Origin: Domibacillus aminovorans
Lineage (GTDB): Bacteria > Bacillota > Bacilli > Bacillales > Domibacillaceae
Length of the DNA: 43,266 nucleotides
Direction: 5' to 3'
Assembly: GCF_001643235.1 (NCBI RefSeq)
Contig: NZ_LQWY01000009.1
Span: 1 to 43,266 of the forward strand
Shown: in pieces, positions 25,547 to 36,277 of the stretch
Numbering within the stretch: the first letter of the stretch is position 1
How the letters are laid out: each line of letters begins with the position of its first letter
The notes under the pieces: model-generated
What the model was told of the DNA's origin: nothing
Seen by the model: the letters and a program-made list of their open reading frames with translations, nothing else
Database searches by the model: none
Made by a program: the position numbers and the translations under genes

Positions 25547-28500
25547 TTGAAAACACAAATTTTAAGACCAAAGCATCATGTTCGCTTTATAACAGCGGCA
25601 GCCCTATTTGACGGCCATGATGCGGCCATTAATATTATGCGGCGTATTCTCCAAGCTTCAGGCGTAGAAGTGATTCATTTAGGTCATAACCGCTCCGTGG
25701 ACGAAGTCGTGAATGCGGCCATTCAGGAAGATGTACAAGGGATTGCTATAAGTACCTATCAGGGTGGACACATAGAATATTTGAAATATATGTATGATTT
25801 ACTTCGAGAAAAAGGAGCCGGTCACATCAAAATTTTTGCAGGTGGTGGTGGTGTCATCGTTCCAGCTGAGATCAAGGAATTGATGGAATATGGCATTGCT
25901 AAAATCTTTTCACCGGATGATGGTCGGGAACTTGGAATGCAAGGCATGATTAACCATATGATTCGGGAAACCGATTATCCAACGCCGAAACATATGGATC
26001 AAGGGATGACTCAGTTACAAGAAAAACATTGGGGTTCAATCGCAAAATTAATTACGATTGCTGAAGAAAATCAAGTGATGAATAAGACAAAGAGTTCCAA
26101 TTCTTTAAAAGAAAGGCTGGAAAAAGTTTCAAATGTACCACCCGTCTTAGGGATAACAGGAACTGGAGGGGCAGGAAAAAGCTCATTAACCGATGAATTG
26201 GTGAGACGTTATCTTAGGCAATTCCCAAATCGCTCCATTGCGATTATCTGCGTGGATCCTTCTAAAATGAAAACAGGAGGGGCATTACTTGGAGACCGTA
26301 TTCGAATGAATGCGATTAACAATCCACGTGTTTATATGCGAAGTCTAGCAACTCGGGGATCTAATACAGAATTAAGTCTTGCCACAAAGGAAGCCATCGA
26401 TGTAGTCAAAGTAGCTGGCTATGATTTTGTCATTATTGAAACAAGTGGAATCGGACAAGGGGCTTCTGGCATTGTTGATCTATGTGATATATCCATGTAT
26501 GTAATGACAAGCGAATTTGGTGCCACCACCCAGCTTGAAAAAATCGATATGATTGATTTCGCTGATCTAATTGTCATCAACAAATTTGAACGCCGTGGAT
26601 CTGAAGATGCGCTGCGTGATGTTCGTAAACAATTTCAGAGAAGCCGTCAGTTATTTGAACTTCCGGATGTGGATTTGCCGGTATTCGGAACCATTGCCAG
26701 CCAGTTTAATGACCTAGGAACCAACATACTCTTTGCTAATTTAATGAAGGTGGTCGAGGAGAAAACAAATAGCAGTTGGCCAACAGACTATGACACTGAA
26801 TTTAAAAAAGTGACAAAGCAAAACCTTGTTATCCCACCTGACAGAACAGCTTATTTAAGTGAAATTGTCCAAACGGTTTATCAATATCAGAAATTTTTAG
26901 AAGAACAAGTGGATTTGATCCGAAAACGATTTCAATTGCGAGGGACAAAAGCACTTATAGAGAAGGACAATGGACAAATAATTTCTCAGGAAGAAGCTCA
27001 AGCTTTTGTGGACAAGTTAGATGACATGATTGCTGATTATGAAGAGAAAATTCATCCAGAATGCAAAAAAATGGTGGATGAATGGTCAAAAATCCGTGAG
27101 ATCTACCAACAAAATCAACTCGTTACGAATGTTCGTGGGAAAGAAATTATCACGGAATTATATACAGAATCACTAGCTGGAAATAAAATTCCACGCGTCA
27201 GTGTTCCGAAGTTTGAAGATCCTGGGGAAATTCTCCGCTGGCTGATGAAAGAAAATCTTCCTGGATCTTTTCCATATACAGCCGGTGTGTTTCCATTTAA
27301 GCGCACTAATGAAGACCCAAAACGTCAGTTTGCCGGAGAAGGAACACCTGATCGAACTAATCGGCGCTTTCATTATCTCTGCGAAAATGATGAGGCAAAA
27401 CGATTATCTACCGCTTTTGACAGTGTTACGTTATATGGTCAAGATCCGGATTATCGACCTGATATTTATGGGAAGATTGGAAATAGTGGCGTAAATATAT
27501 GTACAGTGGATGATATGAAAAAGCTCTATAAAGGATTTGATCTGTGCCATCCATCCACTAGTGTATCTATGACTATAAATGGACCAGCGCCTATTATACT
27601 GGCCATGTTTATGAACGCAGCTATTGATCAGCAGGTTGAGAAGTTTGCAGAGAAAAATAGAAGACGGCCAAATGAAAAAGAATTTGAGCAGATTAAAGAA
27701 TGGACGCTGCAAACAGTGCGCGGCACCGTGCAAGCCGATATTCTAAAAGAAGACCAAGGCCAGAATACTTGCATCTTTTCTACCGAGTTTGCACTTAAAA
27801 TGATGGGCGATATTCAGCAATATTTCATTGATCATAAAATACGCAACTACTATTCTGTCAGTATTAGTGGATATCACATCGCCGAAGCAGGAGCAAACCC
27901 GATTTCTCAATTGGCTTTTACTCTCGCAAATGGCTTCACGTTTGTGGAATATTACTTGAGTCGCGGAATGAATATTGATGATTTTGCACCGAATCTTTCC
28001 TTCTTTTTCAGTAACGGGTTAGATCCTGAATACACAGTCATGGGGCGTGTCGCACGTCGAATTTGGTCCACTGTTATTAAAAATAAGTATGGTGGGAATG
28101 AACGAAGCCAAAAGCTTAAATACCATATCCAAACATCAGGCCGCTCCCTTCATGCACAAGAAATGGACTTCAATGATATCCGTACGACACTGCAAGCATT
28201 GATTGCGATTAATGATAACTGTAACTCTTTGCATACGAACGCCTATGATGAAGCCATCACAACACCGACAGAAAATTCCGTACGCCGGGCCATGGCCATT
28301 CAAATGATCATCAATAAAGAATTCGGAATCGTGAAGAATGAAAACCCGCTGCAAGGGGCTTTTATTATTGATGAGCTGACCGATCTTGTCGAAAAAGCGG
28401 TATTAGCTGAATTCACGCGTATCCATGATCGGGGGGGCGTACTCGGTGCGATGGAAACACAATATCAACGTGGAAAAATCCAAGAAGAATCGCTTTATTA

Positions 28501-28819
28501 TGAACATAAAAAACACTCTGGAGAATTGCCGATTATCGGAGTCAATACTTTCATCAATCCAAATGCGGATGATAACGCATATAAAATTGAATTAGCACGT
28601 TCAACAGAAGAAGAAAAACAAACCCAGATCCGCCATCTGAATGATTTCTGGTCTCGACATAAAGAGGAAGCACCAAAAGCACTGAATCGACTAAAGCAAG
28701 TAGCTCTAAAACATGGCAATATTTTTGAAGAACTAATGGAATGTGTAAAAGTAGCATCCCTTGGTCAAATTACAGCAGCTCTATATGAAGTTGGTGGACA
28801 ATATCGGCGGAATATGTAA
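25547..28819 (+). CDS. icmF: Fused isobutyryl-CoA mutase with G-protein chaperone (IcmF)
   Basis: 1090 aa, adenosylcobalamin enzyme interconverting isobutyryl-CoA and n-butyryl-CoA (related enzymes also handle isovaleryl/pivalyl-CoA). Domains in order: an N-terminal B12-binding domain (about 1-145) with the lower-ligand motif [13 protein letters not shown]; a MeaB-like GTPase (about 180-430) with Walker [10 protein letters not shown] near residue 206 and VINKFERRG; a linker; and the C-terminal TIM-barrel mutase (about 560-1090), which opens [20 protein letters not shown] and has Phe where methylmalonyl-CoA mutase has Tyr. The TTG start at 25547 follows GTGAGGCGAG; no closer ATG exists. The GTPase loads and protects the cofactor. 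B12 supply must come from uptake or other genes. Confidence 0.95.
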   Translation: MKTQILRPKHHVRFITAAALFDGHDAAINIMRRILQASGVEVIHLGHNRSVDEVVNAAIQEDVQGIAISTYQGGHIEYLKYMYDLLREKGAGHIKIFAGGGGVIVPAEIKELMEYGIAKIFSPDDGRELGMQGMINHMIRETDYPTPKHMDQGMTQLQEKHWGSIAKLITIAEENQVMNKTKSSNSLKERLEKVSNVPPVLGITGTGGAGKSSLTDELVRRYLRQFPNRSIAIICVDPSKMKTGGALLGDRIRMNAINNPRVYMRSLATRGSNTELSLATKEAIDVVKVAGYDFVIIETSGIGQGASGIVDLCDISMYVMTSEFGATTQLEKIDMIDFADLIVINKFERRGSEDALRDVRKQFQRSRQLFELPDVDLPVFGTIASQFNDLGTNILFANLMKVVEEKTNSSWPTDYDTEFKKVTKQNLVIPPDRTAYLSEIVQTVYQYQKFLEEQVDLIRKRFQLRGTKALIEKDNGQIISQEEAQAFVDKLDDMIADYEEKIHPECKKMVDEWSKIREIYQQNQLVTNVRGKEIITELYTESLAGNKIPRVSVPKFEDPGEILRWLMKENLPGSFPYTAGVFPFKRTNEDPKRQFAGEGTPDRTNRRFHYLCENDEAKRLSTAFDSVTLYGQDPDYRPDIYGKIGNSGVNICTVDDMKKLYKGFDLCHPSTSVSMTINGPAPIILAMFMNAAIDQQVEKFAEKNRRRPNEKEFEQIKEWTLQTVRGTVQADILKEDQGQNTCIFSTEFALKMMGDIQQYFIDHKIRNYYSVSISGYHIAEAGANPISQLAFTLANGFTFVEYYLSRGMNIDDFAPNLSFFFSNGLDPEYTVMGRVARRIWSTVIKNKYGGNERSQKLKYHIQTSGRSLHAQEMDFNDIRTTLQALIAINDNCNSLHTNAYDEAITTPTENSVRRAMAIQMIINKEFGIVKNENPLQGAFIIDELTDLVEKAVLAEFTRIHDRGGVLGAMETQYQRGKIQEESLYYEHKKHSGELPIIGVNTFINPNADDNAYKIELARSTEEEKQTQIRHLNDFWSRHKEEAPKALNRLKQVALKHGNIFEELMECVKVASLGQITAALYEVGGQYRRNM

Positions 28820-28867
28820 CTTGAAACTCAGTCTTAAGATATTAAACAAGAATTAAATGAAAGTAGC

Positions 28868-28931
28868 TTCATATTAAATAGGGGGTCCCTAGTCAGTGAT
28901 CACTGACTAGGGACCCCCTATTTAATATGAA
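28868..28931. terminator. 64-bp perfect palindrome after icmF
   Basis: Positions 28868-28899 and 28900-28931 are exact reverse complements with no loop (core GTCAGTGATCACTGAC, flanks GGGGGTCCCTA and TAGGGACCCCC). In RNA it folds into a very stable hairpin that would terminate icmF transcription. It shares its GTCCC...AGTCAG...CTGACT...GGGAC plan with hairpins at 33637-33676 and 36278-36333. Confidence 0.75.
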
Positions 28932-29341
28932 ATTCTTCTTTTGATTAATTGAACAACCTGGTTGACATCTTGAATGGAAGACACTTAAATAGTAAATAGA
29001 ACGTACCTATTCGTTCATTAAGAAAATCAACAGTAATTTTAACAGATGCAAACAAATAAAAGATTCTAATTTAATTTGAAACCGTGAAAAGTTTCATTAA
29101 GGCTTTTATAAATTTCATCCACCCCTGATCTCTCGTAAGAATTCATAAAAATGAACAAAATCATAAGTATTTACTAATGGTTTGTATAAATAAAACCAAC
29201 TTGACTTATGGGAATAATATAGCTACGATAAATCTAATCATTTTTGCACTGAGAAGTGAATGGCGAGAATTGTTGAAGCCAGTCAATTATAAATAAAATG
29301 ACGTACAATAAATTTATATTCTTTTGTGAGGTGGATATCGA
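28932..29341. other. Intergenic region before cysJ
   Basis: No gene. Near 29014-29050 a stretch TTCATTAAGAAAATCAACAG matches the flank of the hairpin at 145-190 (TTCAATAAGAAAATCAACAA), a fossil of that dispersed repeat. No riboswitch-like structure (for example an S-box) was recognised before cysJ. Confidence 0.4.
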
Positions 29342-31168
29342 TTGCAACTTCAGGTAATAAATAGTCCTTTTAATCAGGAGCAGGCAGAGCTCCTTAACCG
29401 CATTCTGCCGACCTTGACAGAATCACAAAAAGTCTGGCTGAGCGGTTATCTAGCCGCATCCCAGTCTGCTTCCATTCCAGGAACACCAGAAGCGCCGGTG
29501 GCAGAACTTCCTGCGGAGAACACCAGACAGACAATCTCAAAAGAAGTGACCATTCTTTACGGATCACAGACGGGCAACGCGCAGGGGCTTGCGAATAATG
29601 CGGGCAAGACGCTTGAAGGGCGTGGCTTTCAAGTAACTATCTCGTCCATGAGCGATTTTAAACCTAATAATTTGAAGAAAGTCCAAAACTTGCTTATTGT
29701 CGTAAGCACACATGGAGAAGGCGATCCTCCAGATAACGCGCTGTCATTCCATGAGTTTCTTCATGGCAGACGGGCACCGAAACTGGACGATCTCCGCTTT
29801 TCCGTTTTGTCGCTTGGTGACAGTTCATATGAATTTTTCTGCGAAACAGGAAAACAATTCGATAAGCGTCTTGAAGAGCTTGGCGGCGATCGCATTGCAT
29901 CGCGTGTCGACTGTGACCTTGACTTCGATGAACCTGCAGCGGAATGGATTGAAAGTGTCCTAAATGGTTTAAGTGAAGCACAGGTAGAAGGAAGCGCTGC
30001 TGCTCCAGCAGCAGCAGGAACAGCAGCAGCTGGCGAAACGATTTATTCGAGAACAAATCCGTTTTATGCAGAAGTACTCGAAAACTTGAATTTGAACGGC
30101 CGCGGCTCAAATAAAGAAACGCGCCATCTTGAAATTTCGCTTGAAGGCTCCGGTCTTACTTATCAGCCTGGCGATGCGCTTGGCATTTACCCGCAAAACG
30201 ATCCGGAACTTGTCAACGAGCTTATTCAAGCATTGAATTCGAATCCGGATGAAACCGTAACGATTAATAAACAAGGTGATATTCGTTCATTGCGGGAGGC
30301 ATTTACATCGCATTATGAAATTACCGTTTTAACAAAACCGCTTTTGGAAAAAATTGCTCAACTGACTGATATCGATGAATTACATGAATTAATCAGTTCT
30401 GGCAATGAAGATAAACTGAAAGATTATATTGAAGGACGCGATTTGCTTGATGTTGTCAAAGACTTCGGTCCGTTTGGCATATCTTCGCAGGAGTTTTCGG
30501 ATCTTTTACGCAAGATGCCGGCACGTCTTTACTCGATTGCAAGCAGCTTAACGTCGAATCCAGATGAAGTCCATGTGACAATCGGCGCGGTCCGCTATAC
30601 TACACATGGACGCGATCGAAATGGCGTCTGCTCCGTTTTATGTGCAGATCGTCTTGAGCTAGGAGACACATTGCCGGTTTACATTCAGCATAACCAAAAC
30701 TTCAAACTGCCGGAAAATCCGGACACGCCGATTATTATGGTTGGACCGGGAACAGGTATTGCGCCGTTCCGTTCCTTTATGCAAGAGCGTGAAGAAATCG
30801 GTACAGAAGGAAAGTCATGGTTATTCTTTGGCGATCAGCACTTTGTGACCGATTTCTTATATCAAACAGAATGGCAAAAATGGTTGAAAGACGGCGTGCT
30901 GACCAAAATGGATGTGGCATTCTCACGTGATACAGATGAAAAAGTGTACGTTCAGCACCGTATGCTTGAACACAGCAAAGAATTGTTCGAGTGGCTTGAA
31001 CAAGGCGCGTCACTCTACGTCTGTGGCGATGAGAAAAACATGGCACATGACGTTCAAAACACGTTGATCGATATTATTGAAAAAGAAGGCAATATGAGTC
31101 GTGAAAAAGCGGAAGCGTATGTTGCCGATATGCAGCAGCAAAAACGTTACCAGCGTGATGTGTACTGA
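29342..31168 (+). CDS. cysJ: Sulfite reductase flavoprotein subunit (CysJ)
   Basis: 608 aa. It moves electrons from NADPH through FAD and FMN to the haemoprotein subunit for reduction of sulfite to sulfide. Domains: an N-terminal segment (1-65), flavodoxin-like FMN domain (about 68-205, VTILYGSQTGNAQGLAN and VVSTHGEGDPPDNALSF), connecting/FAD domain (about 230-450, ARLYSIASSL), and NADP domain (about 455-608, MVGPGTGIAPFRSFMQEREE and the terminal YQRDVY). Start TTG 29342 (QLQVINSPFNQEQAELLNR) follows GAGGTGG and agrees with Bacillus CysJ. cysI follows after 26 bases. Codon and base use is GC-richer than the flanking genes. Confidence 0.95.
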   Translation: MQLQVINSPFNQEQAELLNRILPTLTESQKVWLSGYLAASQSASIPGTPEAPVAELPAENTRQTISKEVTILYGSQTGNAQGLANNAGKTLEGRGFQVTISSMSDFKPNNLKKVQNLLIVVSTHGEGDPPDNALSFHEFLHGRRAPKLDDLRFSVLSLGDSSYEFFCETGKQFDKRLEELGGDRIASRVDCDLDFDEPAAEWIESVLNGLSEAQVEGSAAAPAAAGTAAAGETIYSRTNPFYAEVLENLNLNGRGSNKETRHLEISLEGSGLTYQPGDALGIYPQNDPELVNELIQALNSNPDETVTINKQGDIRSLREAFTSHYEITVLTKPLLEKIAQLTDIDELHELISSGNEDKLKDYIEGRDLLDVVKDFGPFGISSQEFSDLLRKMPARLYSIASSLTSNPDEVHVTIGAVRYTTHGRDRNGVCSVLCADRLELGDTLPVYIQHNQNFKLPENPDTPIIMVGPGTGIAPFRSFMQEREEIGTEGKSWLFFGDQHFVTDFLYQTEWQKWLKDGVLTKMDVAFSRDTDEKVYVQHRMLEHSKELFEWLEQGASLYVCGDEKNMAHDVQNTLIDIIEKEGNMSREKAEAYVADMQQQKRYQRDVY

Positions 31169-31194
31169 TTTTGGATTGAAAGGAGATAATCAAT

Positions 31195-32916
31195 ATGGTG
31201 AAGAACACACTATTAAAAGCGCCGGAAGGCCCTCCAAGTGATGTTGAGGACATTAAAGAAAAAAGCAACTATTTGCGCGGCACACTGAAAGAAGTGATGC
31301 TGGATCAGATCAGCGCCGGAATTCCAGATGATGACAATCGTCTGATGAAACATCACGGCAGCTATTTGCAAGATGACCGGGACCTCCGCAACGAGCGTCA
31401 AAAGCAAAAATTGGAACCCGCGTATCAGTTCATGCTGCGTGTCCGTATGCCAGGCGGTGTGGCACAGCCTGCTCAATGGCTTGTCATGGACGATCTTGCC
31501 CAAAAATACGGCAACGGCACCTTAAAATTGACAACACGTCAGACGTTTCAAATGCATGGTATTTTAAAATGGAATATGAAAAAAACCATTCAGGAAATCC
31601 ATGCATCTATGCTGGATACGATTGCGGCGTGCGGCGATGTGAACCGTAACGTTATGTGTATCTCGAATCCATATGAATCAGAGATCCATTCTGAAGTGTA
31701 TGAATGGTCAAAAAAATTGAGTGATTATCTATTACCTCGGACAAGAGCGTATCATGAAATTTGGCTGGATGAAGAAAAAGTAGTAGGCACACCGGAAGTA
31801 GAAGAAGTGGAACCAATGTACGGACCGCTTTACTTGCCGCGTAAGTTTAAGATTGGTATCGCCGTTCCGCCATCGAATGACATTGATGTCTTTTCACAGG
31901 ATCTTGGCTTCATTGCGGTTGTAGAAGATAGCAAGCTTGTCGGTTTTAATGTAGCGATCGGCGGCGGCATGGGCATGTCACACGGTGATACAGCAACATA
32001 TCCGCAGCTCTCCAAAGTAATCGGCTTTTGTACGCCGGACCAAATTCTTGATGTGGCGGAAAAAGTCATTACGATTCAGCGCGATTACGGAAATCGTTCC
32101 GTCCGCAAAAATGCCCGGTTCAAGTACACCGTTGACCGCCTCGGGCTGGAAACGGTAAAGGCTGAACTGGAAAACCGTCTTGGCTGGAGCTTGGATGAAG
32201 CGAAACCGTATCATTTCGACAATAACGGCGACCGTTATGGCTGGGTAAAAGGTATTCAAGGTAAATGGCATTTTACGCTGTTTGTCGAAGGTGGCCGTGT
32301 TGCGGATGTTGATGATTACAAGTTGATGACCGGTTTACGCGAAATCGCTAAGATCCATACTGGTGATATTCGTCTGACGGCCAATCAAAATCTGATCATT
32401 GCCAACGTATCAAGTCAGAAAAAGAAAAAAATTAGCGAACTGATCGAACAATACGGCTTGACGGATGGCAAGCATTACTCAGCACTACGACGCAGTTCAA
32501 TCGCATGTGTTGCTCTTCCAACATGTGGATTAGCGATGGCAGAAGCAGAACGCTATTTGCCGGTTTTACTTGATAAGATCGATGCCATTGTCGATGAAAA
32601 CGGCCTGCGGGACAAAGAAATTACCATTCGTATGACTGGATGTCCGAACGGATGTGCTCGTCATGCGCTCGGAGAAATCGGTTTTATCGGCAAAGCACCT
32701 GGCAAATACAATATGTATCTCGGTGCAGCCTTTGACGGCAGCCGCTTAAGCAAAATGCACCGTGAAAACATCGGTGAAGAAGAAATTTTGAACGAACTGC
32801 GTGAGATTCTTCCACGCTATGCGAAAGAACGGCAGGAAGGCGAACACTTCGGTGACTTTGTCATTCGCGCCGGCATCATCAAAGCAACGACAGACGGCAC
32901 GAATTTTCATGCTTAA
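31195..32916 (+). CDS. cysI: Sulfite reductase haemoprotein subunit (CysI)
   Basis: 573 aa. It holds the siroheme and 4Fe-4S cluster and reduces sulfite to sulfide with six electrons from CysJ. The cluster cysteines are visible as Cys438 and Cys444 ([20 protein letters not shown]) and Cys483 and Cys487 ([16 protein letters not shown]). Siroheme-contact motifs [16 protein letters not shown] and [14 protein letters not shown] are also present. AAAGGAG precedes ATG 31195. Second gene of the cysJI operon; a T-tailed hairpin lies near 33030. No adenylylsulfate or siroheme synthesis genes accompany it. Confidence 0.96.
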   Translation: MVKNTLLKAPEGPPSDVEDIKEKSNYLRGTLKEVMLDQISAGIPDDDNRLMKHHGSYLQDDRDLRNERQKQKLEPAYQFMLRVRMPGGVAQPAQWLVMDDLAQKYGNGTLKLTTRQTFQMHGILKWNMKKTIQEIHASMLDTIAACGDVNRNVMCISNPYESEIHSEVYEWSKKLSDYLLPRTRAYHEIWLDEEKVVGTPEVEEVEPMYGPLYLPRKFKIGIAVPPSNDIDVFSQDLGFIAVVEDSKLVGFNVAIGGGMGMSHGDTATYPQLSKVIGFCTPDQILDVAEKVITIQRDYGNRSVRKNARFKYTVDRLGLETVKAELENRLGWSLDEAKPYHFDNNGDRYGWVKGIQGKWHFTLFVEGGRVADVDDYKLMTGLREIAKIHTGDIRLTANQNLIIANVSSQKKKKISELIEQYGLTDGKHYSALRRSSIACVALPTCGLAMAEAERYLPVLLDKIDAIVDENGLRDKEITIRMTGCPNGCARHALGEIGFIGKAPGKYNMYLGAAFDGSRLSKMHRENIGEEEILNELREILPRYAKERQEGEHFGDFVIRAGIIKATTDGTNFHA

Positions 32917-33029
32917 ATTAAAGAAAGCCTAATAATTTGCTACCATCTTTAAACTATTAAACTTTATAACTTGAAAAAGTGTATAGTATAAATGAATGTT
33001 AAAGAACTATTGCAGTTGAATTAGAAGAG

Positions 33030-33061
33030 ACAGGGACCGCTCAAGGTACCCTGCTTTTTTA
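33030..33061 (+). terminator. Terminator after cysI
   Basis: CAGGGACC pairs with GGTACCCTG (imperfect) and is followed by CTTTTTTTAT. It lies about 110 bases after cysI. Confidence 0.65.
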
Positions 33062-33072
33062 TAGTCAAAATA

Positions 33073-33102
33073 TTGACTTAAATCCATTCGTACGTTTAGA
33101 AT
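33073..33102 (+). promoter_or_regulatory. Putative SigA promoter of the universal stress gene
   Basis: TTGACT (33073-33078) and TAGAAT (33097-33102) are 18 bases apart, about 40 bases before the start codon. Confidence 0.4.
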
Positions 33103-33144
33103 GAGCATGAGTACATAATTCATTAAAAGGGGATGCTAACAATT

Positions 33145-33564
33145 ATGTCGAAGATTGTTGTTGCTTACGATGGATCTGAATTAGGTAAAAAAGCATTGGC
33201 AAGAGCTATAAATCTAGCAAAACAAGATGAAAAAATTGTATTAAATGTGATCACAGTTGTGGACAGACCTGTAGCGCCCGTTTATTACGGTGCAGCTGAT
33301 GCAACGCATGAAGCTAATCTCGAAGCGGCGAAGGAAATGATGATTGAAGTAGAACAAGAATTGAAAGCGGTTCCAAACGAGACAAAAACATTTATTATAG
33401 AAGGAAACCCTGCTCCAGTGATTGTAGATTTTGTACAACAATCTGGTGCTGATCTTATCGTAATGGGCAGCCGGGGACTAAGTGGATTAAAAGAGATGTT
33501 CTTAGGCAGTGTTAGCCATCATGTAGTGCAAAAAGTCACGTGCCAAGTATTTATTGTTAAATAA
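33145..33564 (+). CDS. Universal stress protein (UspA family)
   Basis: 139 aa. It begins SKIVVAYDGSELGKKALARA and ends with the ATP-binding loop GSRGLSGLKEMFLGSVSHHV (G-x2-G-x9-G-S), so it is the nucleotide-binding type. Such proteins help cells through starvation, oxidative or envelope stress; the exact role here is unknown. I choose ATG 33145, spaced from AAAAGGGG; the in-frame ATG at 33133 overlaps that ribosome site. Single gene. Confidence 0.92.
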   Translation: MSKIVVAYDGSELGKKALARAINLAKQDEKIVLNVITVVDRPVAPVYYGAADATHEANLEAAKEMMIEVEQELKAVPNETKTFIIEGNPAPVIVDFVQQSGADLIVMGSRGLSGLKEMFLGSVSHHVVQKVTCQVFIVK

Positions 33565-33636
33565 ATTTTAAAAAACGGATTTGTTCTTCTTGTAATCAGA
33601 AAGTAATCAACTTCTTTTGATTAGTTAAATTCAAAA

Positions 33637-33676
33637 GGGTTGTCTCTATTCAGTGAAAACTGACTAGAGACAACCC
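33637..33676 (-). terminator. Long hairpin, second member of the palindrome family
   Basis: GGGTTGTCTCTATTCAGT (33637-33654) pairs with ACTGACTAGAGACAACCC (33659-33676) at 17 of 18 positions with loop GAAA. On the minus strand it is followed by TTTTGAATTT, so it serves the gene ending at 33682, and perhaps the universal stress gene from the other side. Confidence 0.75.
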
Positions 33677-33681
33677 AACTA

Positions 33682-33933
33682 TTATAATGTGAATTTTCCT
33701 TCTAAATCATCAAATCCCTGATCACTATCTTTTCTTATTTCGAACGTCGAGCCATCATGAGAAAACACACTGACTTCATAATTATTACCATTGAAAGTTC
33801 CTTTTACATCGTAGATAAATCCGATGTATTGATCTCCTTCTCCCGGTAAAAACTCTTTCTCAATAAAATGAACCTCTTTATAACCAAATTCTCCGTTTAA
33901 TAATTCATTTGTAATTTCTTCTACCGAATACAT
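33682..33933 (-). CDS. Hypothetical small protein
   Basis: 83 aa, acidic, family not recognised. It starts with a helix (SVEEITNELLNGEFGYKEVH) followed by beta-rich sequence (YIGFIYDVKGTFNGNNYEVS, then FSHDGSTFEIRKD), suggesting one small alpha/beta domain. There are no cysteines or membrane segment. AAAGGAATGG precedes ATG 33933. Terminated by the hairpin at 33637. Confidence 0.6.
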   Translation of the reverse strand: MYSVEEITNELLNGEFGYKEVHFIEKEFLPGEGDQYIGFIYDVKGTFNGNNYEVSVFSHDGSTFEIRKDSDQGFDDLEGKFTL

Positions 33934-34617
33934 TTAACCATTCCTTTCTTTTTGAAATTTTTCACTATAATTGAAATTTTATTTTCATTTTAATTTCGTT
34001 TGTTCAATGACAATTCCAAGCTTGCATGTTTTTGTAAGTTCTTTTCCAGAACGGATTATTTATCCAATTGGGATGATTATATTGTCTTATATAAGTAGCG
34101 TTTAATCAAAGTGAATGTAAGCGAGAACATTGGCCATGTAAGCGAGAAACATGGCCCTTTTTCTCACTAATTCACTTCTTTTCATAAAATATCGACCTGT
34201 TTTAAAATTGTGAAAGTACCAGAGCACCAGTTTTAGGTAATAAAGAAATGGGTGTTATAGGTGGACTCTCGATTAAAAATTATTTACATAGATCTAGTCG
34301 GATTTAATAAAAAATGACTAAAACAAGTCCTTATTGGGGACAGTTCATTAGTAAAATAACCAACTCTTAATTCATGATAAATTTTTCAAAATAAGTATGA
34401 TTCATCCATAAAGCTGATTAGCTTTTTATGTTTTTGATGCATATCCCGATCATCAAAATGCACAAAAGAGTAGAAAGTTTGACATTTTTTGATTTTTCCC
34501 CACTGATTAAGTTATCAAGATAGCCTCAAACCCAACTATTATAAAAAACCTGTTTTTTTCGACATTTTTCGGGTAAAATAGACTGGTTATTCATATAAAA
34601 AACAGGGGGCCTTTTAG
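33934..34617. other. Intergenic region with a terminator-like hairpin
   Basis: No gene in 680 bases. The hairpin at 34132-34162 is the only strong structure. ACCCAACTATTATAA occurs at 33674 and again near 34531, a shared fragment of the palindrome family's flank. Confidence 0.4.
34132..34162 (+). terminator. Orphan terminator with a repeated AATGTAAGCGAGAA motif
   Basis: GGCCATGT and ACATGGCC pair perfectly and are followed by CTTTTTCT. The loop TGTAAGCGAGAA also occurs just upstream (34114-34127). No gene reads into it from the left, so it may be left over from a deletion. Confidence 0.6.
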
Positions 34618-35235
34618 ATGTTTAAAAATAAAAAAGATAAATTTTCTATTCTGCTTGAATCCATTTCTTTAAATTTAAAAGAAGGAGCTTATTATTTCGC
34701 AGACTATAAATTGAAAAATGCCAGTGATTTAAAAATATTTTCAGAAGAAATGAAAAGATTTGAAACTCAAGGTGATGAGTATATTCATCAAACCATTAAA
34801 GAATTAAATAATTCATTTATTACACCGATTGAGCGGGAAGATATTTTAGCGCTGGCGATGAGTATGGATGATGTATTGGATGGGTTAGAAGAAACAGCAG
34901 CTATTTTCGAAATGTATTCTGTGATGCAAGCAGATGAATATATGCTAAAGTTTGTGGATGCGATTCGATCATGCACGGATGAAATTGTAAAAGCAATTGA
35001 ATTGTTGTCCACAAAAAAATTACAAAATATTCGTACACATGCAATTAAAATTAAAGATTATGAAACCATTTGTGATGGGGTCTTACGCCAGTCCATTAAA
35101 CATATTTTCACTATTGAAAAAGATCCGATCCGGTTAATTAAAATTAAAGAAATTTATGAGAATCTTGAAGAAATTGCAGACTCATGCCAAGACGTTGCAA
35201 ATACGCTGGAAACCATTATCATGAAAAATGCGTAA
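34618..35235 (+). CDS. DUF47 family (PhoU-like) protein, Pit partner
   Basis: 205 aa, all-helical, related to PhoU. It contains the DUF47 pattern with repeated E/D-rich helices such as RFETQGDEYIHQTIKELN and the IEREDILALAMSMDDVLDG segment that binds metal in PhoU-like folds. Genes of this family sit directly before pit genes in many bacteria and are thought to regulate phosphate transport. AGGGGG precedes ATG 34618; pit follows 13 bases after the stop. Confidence 0.9.
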   Translation: MFKNKKDKFSILLESISLNLKEGAYYFADYKLKNASDLKIFSEEMKRFETQGDEYIHQTIKELNNSFITPIEREDILALAMSMDDVLDGLEETAAIFEMYSVMQADEYMLKFVDAIRSCTDEIVKAIELLSTKKLQNIRTHAIKIKDYETICDGVLRQSIKHIFTIEKDPIRLIKIKEIYENLEEIADSCQDVANTLETIIMKNA

Positions 35236-35248
35236 GGAGTATTAGACA

Positions 35249-36247
35249 ATGGATACTTTACTTATAATCACTATTCTTATTGTTTTTTTCGCTCTTGCTT
35301 TCGATTTCATCAATGGATTTCATGACACAGCAAATTCGATTGCAACAGCCGTTTCAACGAAAGCACTCACGCCACGCCGTGCCATTATTCTTGCTGCGGT
35401 CATGAACTTCGTCGGCGCATTGACATTTACAGGAGTTGCGAAAACCATCACTAAAGATATTGTCGATCCCTTTATGCTTGAAAATGGATCGATCGTCATT
35501 TTAGCTGCTTTACTTGCCGCAATTTTTTGGAACTTGCTAACATGGTATTATGGCATTCCAAGTAGTTCATCGCATGCACTGATCGGGTCAATTGCCGGTG
35601 CTGCGATTGCATCTGCGGGATTTCAAGCACTCAATTACAGTGGTTTCTTCAAAATTTTACAGGCATTGATTCTTTCTCCTCTACTTGCATTTGCAGTTGG
35701 ATTTATTATGTATAGCCTGTTCAAAATCATTTTTAAAAACAATAATCTATCGAAAACGAATCGGAATTTTCGTTCATTTCAAATTTTTACGGCTGCCCTA
35801 CAGTCCTATACACACGGTACAAATGATGCACAAAAAGCAATGGGTATCATAACCTTGGCGCTGATCGCGAACAATTATCAACAAACCACTGATATCCAGT
35901 TGTGGGTACAAGTTTCCTGTGCGCTAGCTATGGGGCTCGGAACATCGATCGGCGGCTGGAAAATTATTAAAACAGTTGGCGGTAAAATTATGAAAATTCG
36001 TCCGGTTAACGGTGTGGCAGCTGATTTATCATCTGCTTTGATTATTTTCACGGCTACACTAATTCATTTGCCGGTTAGTACGACTCATGTGATCTCTTCT
36101 TCTATTCTCGGTGTCGGTACTTCACACCGGGTAAAAGGCGTGAAATGGGATACAGCACAGCGTATGCTTATCACATGGGTGATTACACTTCCTATTTCTG
36201 CGACAGTTGCAGCGATGTTTTACTATATTTTGATGTTATTCTTTTAA
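35249..36247 (+). CDS. pit: Low-affinity inorganic phosphate transporter (PiT family)
   Basis: 332 aa integral membrane protein with about ten membrane segments. Two inverted copies of the PiT signature are visible: FDFINGFHDTANSIATAVST near the N-terminus and QSYTHGTNDAQKAMGIITLA in the middle, each with the conserved Asp/Asn of the transport path. It takes up metal-phosphate with protons or sodium. Cotranscribed with the DUF47 gene; a strong hairpin follows at 36278. Confidence 0.93.
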   Translation: MDTLLIITILIVFFALAFDFINGFHDTANSIATAVSTKALTPRRAIILAAVMNFVGALTFTGVAKTITKDIVDPFMLENGSIVILAALLAAIFWNLLTWYYGIPSSSSHALIGSIAGAAIASAGFQALNYSGFFKILQALILSPLLAFAVGFIMYSLFKIIFKNNNLSKTNRNFRSFQIFTAALQSYTHGTNDAQKAMGIITLALIANNYQQTTDIQLWVQVSCALAMGLGTSIGGWKIIKTVGGKIMKIRPVNGVAADLSSALIIFTATLIHLPVSTTHVISSSILGVGTSHRVKGVKWDTAQRMLITWVITLPISATVAAMFYYILMLFF

Positions 36248-36277
36248 GGAGCTGCCTCATAAGCCCTCCAAATGAAG

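Noticed and set aside
29342-32916. Riboswitch control of cysJI
   Set aside because: No S-box or other known sulfur-related RNA structure was recognised in the 400 bases upstream.
32990-33061. T-box-like element before the universal stress gene
   Set aside because: The GGGACCGC...GGTACCC sequence is only the imperfect stem of the cysI terminator; no T-box motif or specifier structure is present.
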